Source: Nonomuraea sp. MG754425 | GTDB lineage: Bacteria > Actinomycetota > Actinomycetes > Streptosporangiales > Streptosporangiaceae | Length of the DNA: 64,000 bases | Reading direction: 5' to 3' | Assembly: GCF_021699195.1 (NCBI RefSeq) | Contig: NZ_SSXE01000001.1 | Coordinates: 1-64,000 of the forward strand | Program-made: the position numbers and the translations under genes | Notes under the pieces: generated by a model | What the model was told of the DNA's origin: nothing | Database searches by the model: none | The model's input: the letters and a program-made list of their open reading frames with translations, nothing else | Shown: in pieces, positions 1 through 8,447 of the stretch | How the letters are laid out: each line of letters begins with the position of its first letter | How positions within the stretch are numbered: the first letter of the stretch is position 1

Positions 1-2
1 TC

Positions 3-95
3 GCCTGGTCGCACCGCCGCCGACAACACCAGACCCGCGCCCGCAGTAGCCACTACTGGAAACGCTGGCTCAAGCATCACGAAATCAGGCTGTAG
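3..95 (+). mobile_element. C-terminal tail of a probable transposase (left-truncated)
   Basis: An open frame enters from the left edge and stops with TAG at 93-95. It encodes about 30 residues rich in Arg, His and Gln, with a HQxRARSSHY-like run. This resembles the basic C-terminus of IS701-type transposases, but that is recognition by eye on a short tail. No terminal inverted repeat can be judged because the element lies outside the window. It could equally be the end of an unrelated basic protein. Confidence 0.4.
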
Positions 96-97
96 TA

Positions 98-715
98 CTA
101 GAGGGAGAGCGCGGCCCGGCCCGAGACCACGGCGAGCGTGGCGGCGGCGGCGCGCCGCACCGCCGTGTCCACCGACTCCTCCCCCGTGCCAAACATCCCC
201 GTGTGCAGCAGCCAGGCGTGCCCGTGGGCGGTGGCGGCCACGGCCAGCCCCAGCCGCTCGGCGGCCTCCCGGTCGCCGCCCGACAACGCCATCGCGGCCG
301 AGCCGAAGACGTCTTTTACGGGCTTGGTGGCTTGTTCGATCTCCGGTTCGCCTGTGGGGGGCATGCTGCCGAACAGTACGTCGAACAGGGCTCGGTGCTG
401 GGCGGCGAATCGTACGTACCCCCTGGCCACGGCCGTGAGCCGGTCCTCGGGCGAGTCGCCGGCGCGCTCGGCCGTCACGGCGGCGACGAGCAGTTCGCCC
501 GCGCGGGCCTTCACCGCGACCAGCAGTTCGTCGCGGTCGGCGAAGTGCCGGTAGGGGGCGCTGACCGCGACGCCGAGCCGCCGGCTCGCCTCCGCCAGCG
601 AGAACCCCTGGACGCCCTGCTCCGCGATCAGCTCCATCGCGGTGTCGATGAGCGCGGCCCGCAGGTCTCCGTGGTGGTAGCGGTCGCGCTTGGTGGGTCG
701 GGGCGTCGGGGACAT
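98..715 (-). CDS. TetR/AcrR family transcriptional regulator
   Basis: A 205-residue one-component repressor. The N-terminal helix-turn-helix spans about residues 39-58 (GVAVSAPYRHFADRDELL is the recognition-helix region), followed by an all-helical ligand-binding domain typical of TetR proteins. The ATG at 713-715 lies only 4 bases downstream of the aldo/keto reductase stop, so the two genes are very likely co-transcribed and the regulator probably controls its own operon. Paired inverted repeats at 1691-1725, upstream of the reductase, are the obvious candidate operator. The ligand is unknown; a reductase substrate or aldehyde is a guess. Confidence 0.85.
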   Translation of the reverse strand: MSPTPRPTKRDRYHHGDLRAALIDTAMELIAEQGVQGFSLAEASRRLGVAVSAPYRHFADRDELLVAVKARAGELLVAAVTAERAGDSPEDRLTAVARGYVRFAAQHRALFDVLFGSMPPTGEPEIEQATKPVKDVFGSAAMALSGGDREAAERLGLAVAATAHGHAWLLHTGMFGTGEESVDTAVRRAAAATLAVVSGRAALSL

Positions 716-719
716 CGCC

Positions 720-1691
720 TCAGCGTAGCGAGAGCGCGTCCAGCTTGCCGACCTCGGCGTCCGTGAGCCGCAAGCCCATCGCGCCCGCCGCCGCGGCGGC
801 CTGGCCCGGCTTGGACGCGCCGGGGATGGCCACGACGGTGTCGCCGTAGCGGGTGATGAGCCAGTTGAGGGCGACCTGCGAGACCGACACGCCGTACGCC
901 TGGCCGATCGCGCGCAGCTCGTCGATCAGCGGCCTGGTGCGGGCGAGCCCGGCCGCGCTCAGCTCTTTGCGGCCGAAGAACCTGCGCATCACCGGAGCGG
1001 TCCTGGCCAGCGCGGGGTCGTCGTGGAAGCGTCCGGTGAGCAGCCCGCCCTCCAGCGGCGAGTAGGCGATGAGCGTGACGCCGAGCCGGCGGGCGGTCTC
1101 CAGGACGCCGTCGCGCTCGACGTTGCGGTGCAGCAGGCTGATGTGCACCTGGTTGGCGGCCAGGGTGACGCCTTCGGAGGCGAGTACCCGGTGGGCGAGT
1201 TCGAGCTGGCGGGCGGCGAAGTTGCTCACCCCCACCGAGCGGATCCGGCCGGCTTTCAGCAGCCCTGCCATGGCCTTGAGCTGGGCCGGGATGCTCGACA
1301 GCGAGCCGGTCGGCATGTGGATCTGGTGCAGGTCCACGGGGAACCCGCCGAGGTGGCGCAGGCGGTCGCCGATCGTGCGGGTGATGCTGGCGGCTGTGCG
1401 CCCCGTCGGGGTCCATTTGGTGGCCACGGAGACCTGGCCGGGCCTGACGCCGCACGCTTTCAGCGCGGTGGCCAGGACTTCCTCCGACCGGCCGCCGCCG
1501 TACATCTCGGCGGTGTCGAACCAGTTGACGCCGCCGTCGAGCGCCGCCCGTACGACCGCGGTGGCGGGCTCCTGGTCGATGGGCCTGATGATCAGGCGGG
1601 TGATGTTGGCGGTGCCGGCGAACTGCATGCAGCCCAGCCCGATGGGAGTGAGCTCGATGTCGGTCTTTCCGAGGCGTCGCATCTTCACCAT
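720..1691 (-). CDS. Aldo/keto reductase
   Basis: A 323-residue NADPH-dependent oxidoreductase of the (beta/alpha)8 aldo/keto reductase family, predicted cytosolic. The catalytic tetrad can be read as Asp59, Tyr64, Lys92 and His125. A C-terminal cofactor-binding region (VVAIPGASKP) matches the phosphate-binding loop of the family. An upstream in-frame ATG exists at 1722-1724, but the ATG at 1689-1691 is preferred. It has a purine-rich AAAGGAAA ribosome-binding site and gives the MRRLGKTDIEL start usual in the family. It is the first gene of a two-gene operon with the TetR regulator. The substrate cannot be told from sequence. Confidence 0.88.
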   Translation of the reverse strand: MVKMRRLGKTDIELTPIGLGCMQFAGTANITRLIIRPIDQEPATAVVRAALDGGVNWFDTAEMYGGGRSEEVLATALKACGVRPGQVSVATKWTPTGRTAASITRTIGDRLRHLGGFPVDLHQIHMPTGSLSSIPAQLKAMAGLLKAGRIRSVGVSNFAARQLELAHRVLASEGVTLAANQVHISLLHRNVERDGVLETARRLGVTLIAYSPLEGGLLTGRFHDDPALARTAPVMRRFFGRKELSAAGLARTRPLIDELRAIGQAYGVSVSQVALNWLITRYGDTVVAIPGASKPGQAAAAAGAMGLRLTDAEVGKLDALSLR

Positions 1692-1725
1692 GTGATTTCC
1701 TTTCACATTGTGAGAAGCTATCACA
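1691..1725 (-). promoter_or_regulatory. Two tandem 17-bp inverted repeats, candidate TetR operators
   Basis: Two copies of TGTGA-N7-TCACA lie end to end (1691-1707 and 1709-1725) with a single base between them. They directly overlap the start codon and ribosome-binding site of the reductase gene. Two identical-geometry palindromes at a TetR-controlled promoter fit two repressor dimers. The half-site also resembles the Crp/FNR half-site, but Crp sites use a 6-bp spacer, so TetR is favoured. Confidence 0.6.
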
Positions 1726-1770
1726 TCGACACGTGCGGCAGAAGCCGCCCCTTGCGGGCCGTTCAGGGGA

Positions 1771-2961
1771 TCAGTCGCACTCCTGCGTGCTGGCCTGCGT
1801 GGTGTCGTTGCGGCCCGCCGCGGCGTCGGGGGCGACCTCCTCGGCCGTCAGCACGTAACCGGTCTGCTCCTCGTTGATCGCCGCGGCGAAGATCACGCCG
1901 TAGACCTGGCCGCTCACCGTCAGCAGCGGCCCGCCCGAGTTGCCCGGCAGCACCTGGCCGCGGATCGCGTACACCTTGCGCCTGACCGTGTTCTCGCGGT
2001 AGATGTCGGGGCCCTCGGCCTCGATCCGGCCGCCGATCCTGGCCGGCTCGGCGGTGAACCCCTTGCCCTTCGGGAAGCCGGCGATGATCGCGTTGTCGCC
2101 GCGCCCGCCGTCGCCGTCGAAGGAGAGTTGCGGCAGGTCGAGCCCCGGCACGTAGAGGACGGCGATGTCGCGGCGCGGGTTGTAGCGCACGACCGTGGCC
2201 GTGTGGCGCACGTTGTTGTAGTCGATCACCTGAAGGTCGCGGGTGACGCCCGCGACCACGTGCGCGTTGGTCATGATCCGGCCGGCCGCGTAGACGAAGC
2301 CGGTGCCCTCGATGTGCTTGTTACAGCTCTCGGCGTTGCCCTGGACCTTCACGATCGCGCGGCGGGACCGGCTCAGCTTGGCGCCCTGCAACACGCTCTG
2401 GTCGGGCGGCTGCACGTCGATGAGCGTGCCCGCCCCGATCGCGTCGAAGACGGGCGGGAACTCCGAACGGTCGATGAACTTCTTGAACGGCTGCTGCCAG
2501 TTGCGCGCGGACTGCGGGATGGCGTCGTCGACCGTGGTGAGCAGCGCGGAGTTCTTCACCTGGTCGACGAGCGGGGTGAACGCGGTGGAGACGATCAGCG
2601 AGCCGATCAGCCACGCGATGACCAGCACCGACAGCGCGCTGGCGAACGTGCCGCCGATCGCGTCGGCCATCTTGGCCGGCTCCCACGTGACGTGACTGCG
2701 GACGACGGCCCCGAGCGTGGAGGAGGCGAACTGCCCGATCGTCGCCGACAGGAACACGATGACGATCGCGAGCAGCGCCTGCGGCGTGTCACCCTCGACG
2801 ACCGCCTTGGAGATCGGCGGCGCGATGAAAACTCCCAGCACGGCCCCGCCCACGAACCCCACGAAGCTCATCGCCCCGATGATGAAGCCCTGCCGGTAAC
2901 CCGAGACGCCGAAGGCGATCACGAGGCCGATCAAGATGAGGTCAAGCAGATCACCGCGCAC
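1771..2961 (-). CDS. marP: MarP-type membrane-anchored serine protease
   Basis: A 396-residue protein with four N-terminal membrane segments (about residues 5-25, 30-50, 60-85 and 105-128) of the colicin V production type. These are followed by a periplasmic trypsin-like domain. The triad reads as His234 (TNAHVVAG), Asp265 (RRDIAVL) and Ser342 (GNSGGPL), close to the positions in M. tuberculosis MarP (Rv3671c). That enzyme is needed for acid resistance and cleaves the peptidoglycan hydrolase RipA. Two cysteines in the protease domain region (Cys213 and the penultimate Cys395) could form the disulfide known in MarP, but this is uncertain. The start is GTG at 2959-2961. It lies downstream of nth and the Nudix gene as in mycobacteria, but a HEAT gene on the other strand intervenes. 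Confidence 0.9.
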   Translation of the reverse strand: MRGDLLDLILIGLVIAFGVSGYRQGFIIGAMSFVGFVGGAVLGVFIAPPISKAVVEGDTPQALLAIVIVFLSATIGQFASSTLGAVVRSHVTWEPAKMADAIGGTFASALSVLVIAWLIGSLIVSTAFTPLVDQVKNSALLTTVDDAIPQSARNWQQPFKKFIDRSEFPPVFDAIGAGTLIDVQPPDQSVLQGAKLSRSRRAIVKVQGNAESCNKHIEGTGFVYAAGRIMTNAHVVAGVTRDLQVIDYNNVRHTATVVRYNPRRDIAVLYVPGLDLPQLSFDGDGGRGDNAIIAGFPKGKGFTAEPARIGGRIEAEGPDIYRENTVRRKVYAIRGQVLPGNSGGPLLTVSGQVYGVIFAAAINEEQTGYVLTAEEVAPDAAAGRNDTTQASTQECD

Positions 2962-3042
2962 GTCTCAAAGGTAACCAGCGATACGGTCAAGTGTGCACGT
3001 CTTCGATCAGGACGGCGTCACCCACCTGGCTATCTTGAGCGT

Positions 3043-3555
3043 ATGCCGCCGGACGAGGGAACAGTGCGCGATCTCATCCAGGCTGCTCTGCGCGACACCG
3101 ATCCTGACGGCCCCTTGCGCTGGCACGTGATCTCGATGCTGCGCCAGCGGGCCGACCTGGAGTCGTTCATCGAGGCGAGACGGCTGTGCGCGGCCGACAC
3201 CGTCGCCGAACGGCTGCTCGGCGTGGACATCATGGGCATGTTGCGGCCGTTCGTGGACCGCACGCTGCCGGTGCTGCGCTACCTGGCCGCCAGCGAGGAC
3301 GACGCCATGGTGCTGTACTCGGTGCTGATCGCCTTCGGCCATCTGGCCGACCCGCGGTCGCTGCCGTCCGTGATCGACCTGGCCGCCCACGGCGACCCGC
3401 GGGTCAGGTACGGGGCCGCGTACGCGCTGCAGCACGTCCTCGGCGAGCCGCCCGACCGGGCCGGCCTGGACACCCTGCGCGCGCTGGCCCGCGACAGCGA
3501 CGCCGACGTGGCCGGATGGGCCTCGCTCGGCGTCGCGCTGAGGTCGCCCGGCTAG
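3043..3555 (+). CDS. HEAT-repeat domain protein
   Basis: A 170-residue, probably cytosolic, all-helical protein. The C-terminal half shows HEAT/PBS-lyase-like repeats: a segment around residues 105-140 with DPRSLPSVIDLAAHGDP followed by VRYGAAYALQHV, and a further repeat ending with DSDADVAGWASLGVAL. Such proteins usually mediate protein-protein contacts. The ATG at 3043 is chosen because the frame extends far upstream antisense to marP. Its TAG stop shares three bases with the stop of the convergent Nudix gene. It is an orientation-reversed insertion into the marP-nth block. The partner is unknown. Confidence 0.72.
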   Translation: MPPDEGTVRDLIQAALRDTDPDGPLRWHVISMLRQRADLESFIEARRLCAADTVAERLLGVDIMGMLRPFVDRTLPVLRYLAASEDDAMVLYSVLIAFGHLADPRSLPSVIDLAAHGDPRVRYGAAYALQHVLGEPPDRAGLDTLRALARDSDADVAGWASLGVALRSPG

Positions 3556-4199
3556 CCCCTGGAGGCGAGGTTGACCACGTCGGGCGGCAGGTCCTCCGTC
3601 CGGCCCAGGTCCCATGGCCGCTCCAGCCCGGCCTCGCGCAGCACGGTGTCGAGGATCATCGCGGTGAACCCCCACACCAGCATCCCGCGCACCCGGAACG
3701 CCGGCCCCGCCGTGCCGCGCGGATGGCGCAGCATGACCCGGTTCGCCGGATCGACCAGTTCGGCGATCGGCACCCGCTCGACCGAGTCGACCTCGTCGGG
3801 CGAGGCCGCGTGCACCGCGGACGGCTCGCGCCACCAGGCGATGACCGGCGTGACCCGGTTGTCGCTGAAGGTCAGGTAGAGCTCGGGCATCGTGCACAGC
3901 ACGTGCACCCCGCTCGGGTCTGCCCCGGTCTCCTCCTCGGCCTCGCGCAACGCGGCCCCGACCGGCCCGCCGTCGCCGGGGTCCACGCCGCCGCCGGGGA
4001 AGGCCGGCTGGCCCGGATGCCGGCGCCCGCGCGTGCTGCGCTGGATGAGCAGCACGTCAGGGCCGTTCGGGCCGTCGCCGAACAACATCAGCACCGCCGC
4101 CTCGCGCCCGCGCCCCGCGGGTGGCCGGAGTGGTACGGGAACTCGGATCCGCTGCGCTTGCGCCGCCAATGTCTCCAGCCAGCCGGGCACTTGGGTCAC
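3552..4199 (-). CDS. Nudix hydrolase, CoA pyrophosphatase-like
   Basis: A 215-residue Nudix protein. Residues 51-70 carry the LLxQRxxxxRxHxGQxxFPGG signature of the NudL/NUDT7 coenzyme A diphosphatases, immediately followed by the Nudix box with REAEEETG (residues 85-92). The usual first box Glu is replaced by an acidic Asp-Gly stretch. It probably hydrolyses CoA or a related nucleoside diphosphate derivative. The start is GTG at 4197-4199, 49 bases after nth, in the same direction. This reproduces the nth-Nudix-marP order of mycobacteria (Rv3674c-Rv3672c-Rv3671c, which also has a thioredoxin-like gene not seen here). Confidence 0.85.
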   Translation of the reverse strand: MTQVPGWLETLAAQAQRIRVPVPLRPPAGRGREAAVLMLFGDGPNGPDVLLIQRSTRGRRHPGQPAFPGGGVDPGDGGPVGAALREAEEETGADPSGVHVLCTMPELYLTFSDNRVTPVIAWWREPSAVHAASPDEVDSVERVPIAELVDPANRVMLRHPRGTAGPAFRVRGMLVWGFTAMILDTVLREAGLERPWDLGRTEDLPPDVVNLASRG

Positions 4200-4248
4200 G
4201 CAACCTCCAACACGCCGTGACGTGAATGACTTCCCCCGAGCTCCACCG

Positions 4249-4971
4249 TCAGGAGAAGGGGCCGGATCGGACGAGCTTCGCGGCCTCCGCCGCGCCGGTG
4301 GGGCCGGTGCCGTACGAGGGGCAGAGCGCGGCCAGCGGGCACACGCCGCACGCGGGCCGGCGGGCGTGGCAGATGCGGCGGCCGTGCCAGATCACCCGGT
4401 GGGAGAAGATCGTCCACTCGCGCTTGGGCAGCAGGTCGCCCACGACGTGCTCGATCTTGACGGGGTCGGTCTCCTCGGTCCAGCCGAAGCGGCGTACGAG
4501 GCGCTGGAAGTGGGTGTCGACGGTCAGGCCGGGCACGCCGAAGGCGTTGCCGAGCACCACGTTGGCCGTCTTGCGGCCCACTCCGGGCAGCGTGACCAGG
4601 TCTTTCAGCCTGCCCGGCACCTCGCCGCGGTAACGCTCGCAGATCGCCTGGGCCATGCCGATGATGCTGTTGGTCTTCGCGCGGAAGAAGCCGGTCGAGC
4701 GGATGATCTCCTCCATCTCCGACCGGTCCGCGGCGGCGTAGTCCTCCACCGCCGGGTATTTCGCGAAGAGCACGGGGGTCACCATGTTGACCCGTTTGTC
4801 CGTGCACTGGGCCGACAGGATGGTCGCGACCAGCAGCTCCAGGGGGTTGCCGAAATCAAGCTCGCAGTGGGCGTCGGGGTAGGTCTCCGCGAGGATGCGG
4901 TTCATCCTGCGCGCCCGCCGGACCAGTGCGAGCTGGGTCTCCGGCTTGCGCGCCGCCGCGTTCGTCGCCAT
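4249..4971 (-). CDS. nth: Endonuclease III (DNA glycosylase/AP lyase)
   Basis: A 240-residue base-excision repair enzyme that removes oxidised pyrimidines and nicks abasic sites. The helix-hairpin-helix (LPGVGRKTA) carries the catalytic Lys134, and Asp152 lies in TVDTHF. The C-terminal [4Fe-4S] motif C-X6-C-X2-C-X5-C is complete at Cys201, 208, 211 and 217. The frame is open much further upstream, but the ATG at 4969-4971 gives the N-terminus expected for actinobacterial Nth (…[14 protein letters not shown]). It is first in the nth-Nudix run on this strand and is divergent from the kinase-like gene. Confidence 0.95.
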   Translation of the reverse strand: MATNAAARKPETQLALVRRARRMNRILAETYPDAHCELDFGNPLELLVATILSAQCTDKRVNMVTPVLFAKYPAVEDYAAADRSEMEEIIRSTGFFRAKTNSIIGMAQAICERYRGEVPGRLKDLVTLPGVGRKTANVVLGNAFGVPGLTVDTHFQRLVRRFGWTEETDPVKIEHVVGDLLPKREWTIFSHRVIWHGRRICHARRPACGVCPLAALCPSYGTGPTGAAEAAKLVRSGPFS

Positions 4972-5058
4972 GCCGCAAGAGTAGAAGCTCCCGGGAACGG
5001 TTGAACCCAAGACGGCTCCGCCCGCGTACAACCTGGCGGTTCGGAAAGGGGCCGGGCA

Positions 5059-5511
5059 ATGGGCGATCAGGGAACGACGCTGGCGGAGTTCGTCGGTCAG
5101 GCGGGGCCGCTGCGCGGGCAGGCGCTGCACCGGCTGGCCGTGACGTGCGTGGCGGCGCTGGCCAAGCTGCACGCGCGCGGCACCGCCGGGGTACGCCTCG
5201 GCAACGAGAACGTGGCGCTCGGCGCGCACGGGCAGGTGCTCATCGGCTGGCAGATCGCGCCGGCCGCCGGCGACCTGCCGGAGGCGGAGGACGTCCGGGC
5301 CTGGGCGGACCTGGTGGTGTTCGCGGCCACCGGCGCGCGGGAGGGCGACCTGCGCGCGCTGCCGCCCGCGCTGCGCATCGCGATCCAGCAGTGCCGCCTG
5401 CCGGACCCCGCGGCGCGCCCGAGGTCCGTGGAGGTGCTGCGGGTGCTGCTGAGCCGGTCCGTCTCGGCGGCCGTGGCGTCGGTGGACGACCTGCTGGCCA
5501 AGGCGGGCTGA
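5059..5511 (+). CDS. Truncated protein-kinase-like (pseudokinase) protein
   Basis: A 150-residue protein resembling only the C-lobe of actinobacterial Ser/Thr kinases. It has an LHARG helix, then GNENVAL at the catalytic-loop position, then IGWQIA at the DFG position, then the [15 protein letters not shown] helix and a DPAARPRS tail. No N-lobe glycine loop, HRD aspartate or DFG aspartate can be seen, so catalysis is very unlikely. A GGAAAGGGG ribosome-binding site precedes the ATG, so it looks expressed rather than decayed. It lies between nth and crp, which in mycobacteria are neighbours. It might act as a scaffold or sensor; the function is unknown. Confidence 0.6.
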   Translation: MGDQGTTLAEFVGQAGPLRGQALHRLAVTCVAALAKLHARGTAGVRLGNENVALGAHGQVLIGWQIAPAAGDLPEAEDVRAWADLVVFAATGAREGDLRALPPALRIAIQQCRLPDPAARPRSVEVLRVLLSRSVSAAVASVDDLLAKAG

Positions 5512-5668
5512 GCTTGGGGCGGTGCCGGTCACGGATCGGAAACGGCCGTCCGGTAACTTTCCCCCTGGACTTCACATATTCGGGCAAGCCCAGACCACTC
5601 CAGCATTCCCATAACCTGTGTGTGCCGCCCGAAGTGGGGTGAGTCACAATGGCAGCAGAGGAGGCAGA

Positions 5669-6349
5669 GTGAACACCGAAGATGTGCTGGGCAAGGCCCC
5701 CCTGTTCGCCGCGCTGGATCGCGAGAGCGCCGCGGCGCTACGGACGAGCATCACCGAGGTCCAGCTTTCCAAGGGGCAGACGCTCTTCCACGAGAACGAG
5801 ACGGGCGACCGCCTCTACGTCGTCCTGGAAGGCAAGATCAAGCTTTCCCGCACCTCCCCCGACGGGCGGGAGAACCTGCTGAGCGTGCTGGGGCCGAGTG
5901 AGATGTTCGGCGAGTTGTCGCTGTTCGACCCGCGCCCGCGCACGGCCACGGCGACGGCGCTCACCGAGGTGCGCCTGGCCGGGCTCGGCCACGACGACCT
6001 GCGGCCCTGGCTGACCGGCCGGCCCGAGGTGGCGCTCCACCTGCTGCGCGCGTTGGCGCAGCGACTGCGCCGCACCAACGACGTACTGGCCGACCTGGTC
6101 TTCACCGACGTGCCCGGCCGGGTGGCCAAGCAGTTGCTCGACCTGGCCGAGCGCTTCGGCGCCAAGACCGACGACGGCCTGCGGGTGCACCACGACCTGA
6201 CCCAGGAGGAGCTCGCGCAGCTCGTGGGCGCCTCGCGCGAGACCGTCAACAAGGCGCTGGCCGACTTCGCGCAGCGGGGCTGGCTGCGGATCGAGGCCAA
6301 GGCCGTGGTCATCCTCGACATGGACCGGCTCTACAACCGGTCGAGGTAG
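5669..6349 (+). CDS. crp: Crp/Fnr-family transcriptional regulator
   Basis: A 226-residue regulator with an N-terminal cyclic-nucleotide-binding beta-roll (about 10-120, including FGELSLFDPRPRT, the phosphate-binding cassette) and a C-terminal winged helix (about 165-215; LTQEELAQLVGASRETVNKAL). It closely follows mycobacterial Crp (Rv3676) through the LIFTDVPGRVAKQLL-type hinge. The GTG at 5669 is chosen over an upstream ATG because a strong GGAGG lies just before it and the N-terminus then matches the family. Its 3' end overlaps the convergent beta-lactamase-fold gene by 19 bases, as expected from the conserved crp/Rv3677c arrangement. Confidence 0.93.
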   Translation: MNTEDVLGKAPLFAALDRESAAALRTSITEVQLSKGQTLFHENETGDRLYVVLEGKIKLSRTSPDGRENLLSVLGPSEMFGELSLFDPRPRTATATALTEVRLAGLGHDDLRPWLTGRPEVALHLLRALAQRLRRTNDVLADLVFTDVPGRVAKQLLDLAERFGAKTDDGLRVHHDLTQEELAQLVGASRETVNKALADFAQRGWLRIEAKAVVILDMDRLYNRSR

Positions 6350-7122
6350 TCGAGCTGGGCCAGCACCGACATCTCGGCGGCCGGCCACAGTGAACGGTCG
6401 ACGTCGGCGTACACGATCTTGACGATCTGGCGCGGCGTCCTGGCGCCTTGCGCGCGTGCCGCCCTGATCTGGTCGAGCCGCTCGCGCCGGTGCGCGATGT
6501 AGCCGTCGAGCGCCCCGATCGGGTCGGCCAGCACGGGGCCGTGGCCCGGCAGCAGCGCCTGCGCCTCCAGGCTCTCCGCCGCCGCCCTGAGCCGGTCGAG
6601 GCTGCGCAGGTACTCGGCCAGGCCGCCGTCGCGGGCGATGATCGTGGTGCCCCTGCCGAGCACGGTGTCGCCGGTCAGCATCGCCCTGTCGGCGGGCAGC
6701 CAGAAGCACAGCGAGTCGAACGAGTGGCCCGGCGTGCCGAACACGTGGATCTCCAGGCCGCCCACGGTCACCACGTCGCCGTCGCCGAGGCCCTCGTCCC
6801 CGAGGCGGTGACGCGGGTCCAGGGCGCGCACGGGCGCGTCCACCATGCCGGCGAAGGTGCGCGCGCCGCCGCTGTGGTCGAAGTGGCCGTGGCTGAGCAG
6901 GATCCCGGTGACGCGGCGCCCCGCGAGGTGGTCGCGGACGTGGGTCAGGTGCGCCTTGTCGTCCGGGCCCGGATCGACGACGACCACGTCCTCGCCGGCC
7001 CCGACCACCCACGTGTTGGTGCCGTCGAGGGTCATCGCCGACGGGTTGGGGGCGAGCAGGTTCTCGGCGTGTTCCGTACGGGAGCCGTCGGGCGTCCCGA
7101 TGGGGATGTGCAGGCCGCTCAC
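6331..7122 (-). CDS. Metallo-beta-lactamase-fold hydrolase (LACTB2/Rv3677c-like)
   Basis: A 263-residue cytosolic zinc hydrolase. The signature HGHFDH carries His78, His80, Asp82 and His83. Further metal ligands follow in GTPGHSFDS, LTGDTVLG and LLPGHGPVL. The C-terminal winged-helix-like segment is typical of LACTB2-type proteins, some of which act on RNA. The GTG start at 7120-7122 overlaps the upstream Nudix stop in a GTGA arrangement, so the two are translationally coupled. In mycobacteria the same family sits beside crp. The substrate is unknown. Confidence 0.87.
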   Translation of the reverse strand: MSGLHIPIGTPDGSRTEHAENLLAPNPSAMTLDGTNTWVVGAGEDVVVVDPGPDDKAHLTHVRDHLAGRRVTGILLSHGHFDHSGGARTFAGMVDAPVRALDPRHRLGDEGLGDGDVVTVGGLEIHVFGTPGHSFDSLCFWLPADRAMLTGDTVLGRGTTIIARDGGLAEYLRSLDRLRAAAESLEAQALLPGHGPVLADPIGALDGYIAHRRERLDQIRAARAQGARTPRQIVKIVYADVDRSLWPAAEMSVLAQLDYLDRL

Positions 7123-7922
7123 ATCGTCACCAGCCGCATCTCGCCCTCGATCTCCACCGCTCTGGGCAGGATGGTCACGATCTGTCGCGGCGCGGCCAGC
7201 ACCCCGGCCAGGCCGTCGTACGCGGCCAGCTCGGTCAGAGTGTGGTGGGTGGGCGGCATCAGGAAGATCTCGCCCCCGCCCGCCAGCTCCAGCGCCCGGC
7301 CCGGCCGCTGCCACACCACCCGGTCGGCCTCGCCGCCCACGTCACGCGTGCGCTGCCCCTCGGGCAGCACGGCGACGAAGAAGCGGGTGTCGAAGCGCCG
7401 CTGCTCGATCTCCGGCGTGATCCAGTGGGCCCACGCCTTGAGCAGGTCGGAGCGCAGCACCAGGCCGCGCCGGGCGAGGAAGTCGGCGAAGCCGAGGCTG
7501 TGGTCGATCAGCGCCAGCCGGTCGGCCTCCCAGTCGTCGCCGGTCGTGTCGGCCACCACGGAGTCCGGCCCCGGGCCCGCCAGCAGCACACCGGACTCCT
7601 CGAACGTCTCGCGCACGGCCGCGCACACCAGCCCCCGCGCCAGCCGCTCGCCGGCGTTGAGCACCTCGCCCCACTCCGCCGGGGACGGCCCGGCCCAGGC
7701 CACCGCCTGGTCGGTGTCACGCGCGTCCACGGACCCGCCGGGGAAGACGTACGCGCCTGCGGCGAAGGCCATCGTCGCCTTGCGCCGCAGCAGGTAGACC
7801 TCCGGCCCCGGGCGCAGGAGCACCACGGTGGCGGCGTCCCGCGCCAGCACCGGCACGATCCGCCCGGCCAGGACGTCTCGTGCCCGGGCGGCGAGTTCGG
7901 CTGGAAGCGGCAATCCGGTCAC
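7119..7922 (-). CDS. Nudix hydrolase, NUDT19-like
   Basis: A 267-residue Nudix protein with a long insertion. Residues 50-64 (MAFAAGAYVFPGG) enter the Nudix fold, and the box helix appears only at 104-111 (RETFEESG) after a 40-residue insert. That layout is typical of NUDT19-type CoA diphosphatases. It probably cleaves a nucleoside diphosphate derivative. Its stop overlaps the start of the beta-lactamase-fold gene by four bases, making a tight two-gene unit. A second Nudix gene in the same block (3552-4199) carries the canonical CoA-pyrophosphatase motif, so the two may have related substrates. Confidence 0.82.
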   Translation of the reverse strand: MTGLPLPAELAARARDVLAGRIVPVLARDAATVVLLRPGPEVYLLRRKATMAFAAGAYVFPGGSVDARDTDQAVAWAGPSPAEWGEVLNAGERLARGLVCAAVRETFEESGVLLAGPGPDSVVADTTGDDWEADRLALIDHSLGFADFLARRGLVLRSDLLKAWAHWITPEIEQRRFDTRFFVAVLPEGQRTRDVGGEADRVVWQRPGRALELAGGGEIFLMPPTHHTLTELAAYDGLAGVLAAPRQIVTILPRAVEIEGEMRLVTM

Positions 7923-7985
7923 CTGACCTCCTTCTGGAACATTACATTCCTAGAACATCACTCGGTCATGGTGACATATGCCCAC

Positions 7986-8447
7986 TCAGCCGACTTCGGC
8001 GATCAGCTCCACCTCGACGGGCACGTCGAGCGGCAGGGCGGCCACGCCCACCGCGCTGCGCGCGTGCCTGCCCGCGTCGCCGAACACCTCGGCGAGCAGG
8101 TCGCTGGCGCCGTTGGCCACCTGCGGCTGCTCGGTGAAACCGGGAGCACTCGCGACGAAGACCACGACCTTGACGATCCGCCGCACCCTGGACAGCTCGC
8201 CCAGCTCGGCCTTCAGCGCCGCCAGCGCGTTGAGCACGCAGATGCGGGCCTGCCCCTTGCCCTCGTCGACGCCCAGGTCGACGCCGAGCTTGCCGGTCTG
8301 GTGCAGCTTGCCGTCGATCATCGGCACCTGACCCGAGGTGTAGACCAGATCACCGGTGCGGACGGCGGGCACGTAGGAGCCCACCGGCGTGACCGGCGCG
8401 GGCAGGGTGAAGCCCAGCTCCTCGATCCGCTGCTCGGGCGACGTCAC
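7986..8447 (-). CDS. RidA family (YjgF/YER057c/UK114) protein
   Basis: A 153-residue protein of the enamine/imine deaminase fold. It shows the family pattern TSGQVP, VLNALAALKAELG and VVFVASAPGF, with the longer N-terminus seen in mycobacterial Rv3678c. RidA proteins hydrolyse reactive 2-aminoacrylate-type intermediates, but this subgroup's substrate is not established and the canonical active-site Arg is not obvious by eye. The GTG start at 8445-8447 has a GAGGGAG ribosome-binding site and overlaps the stop of the small upstream gene (GTGA), showing translational coupling. Confidence 0.85.
   Translation of the reverse strand: MTSPEQRIEELGFTLPAPVTPVGSYVPAVRTGDLVYTSGQVPMIDGKLHQTGKLGVDLGVDEGKGQARICVLNALAALKAELGELSRVRRIVKVVVFVASAPGFTEQPQVANGASDLLAEVFGDAGRHARSAVGVAALPLDVPVEVELIAEVG

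Noticed and set aside
628..1455. A 275-codon Arg/Pro-rich frame opposite or shifted relative to the aldo/keto reductase
   Set aside because: Its composition is typical of out-of-frame GC-rich reading, and it overlaps a gene with complete motifs.
5590..5665. Crp self-binding site upstream of crp
   Set aside because: Only GTGAGTCACA (5640s) looks related; no TGTGA-N6-TCACA was found, so no operator is claimed.
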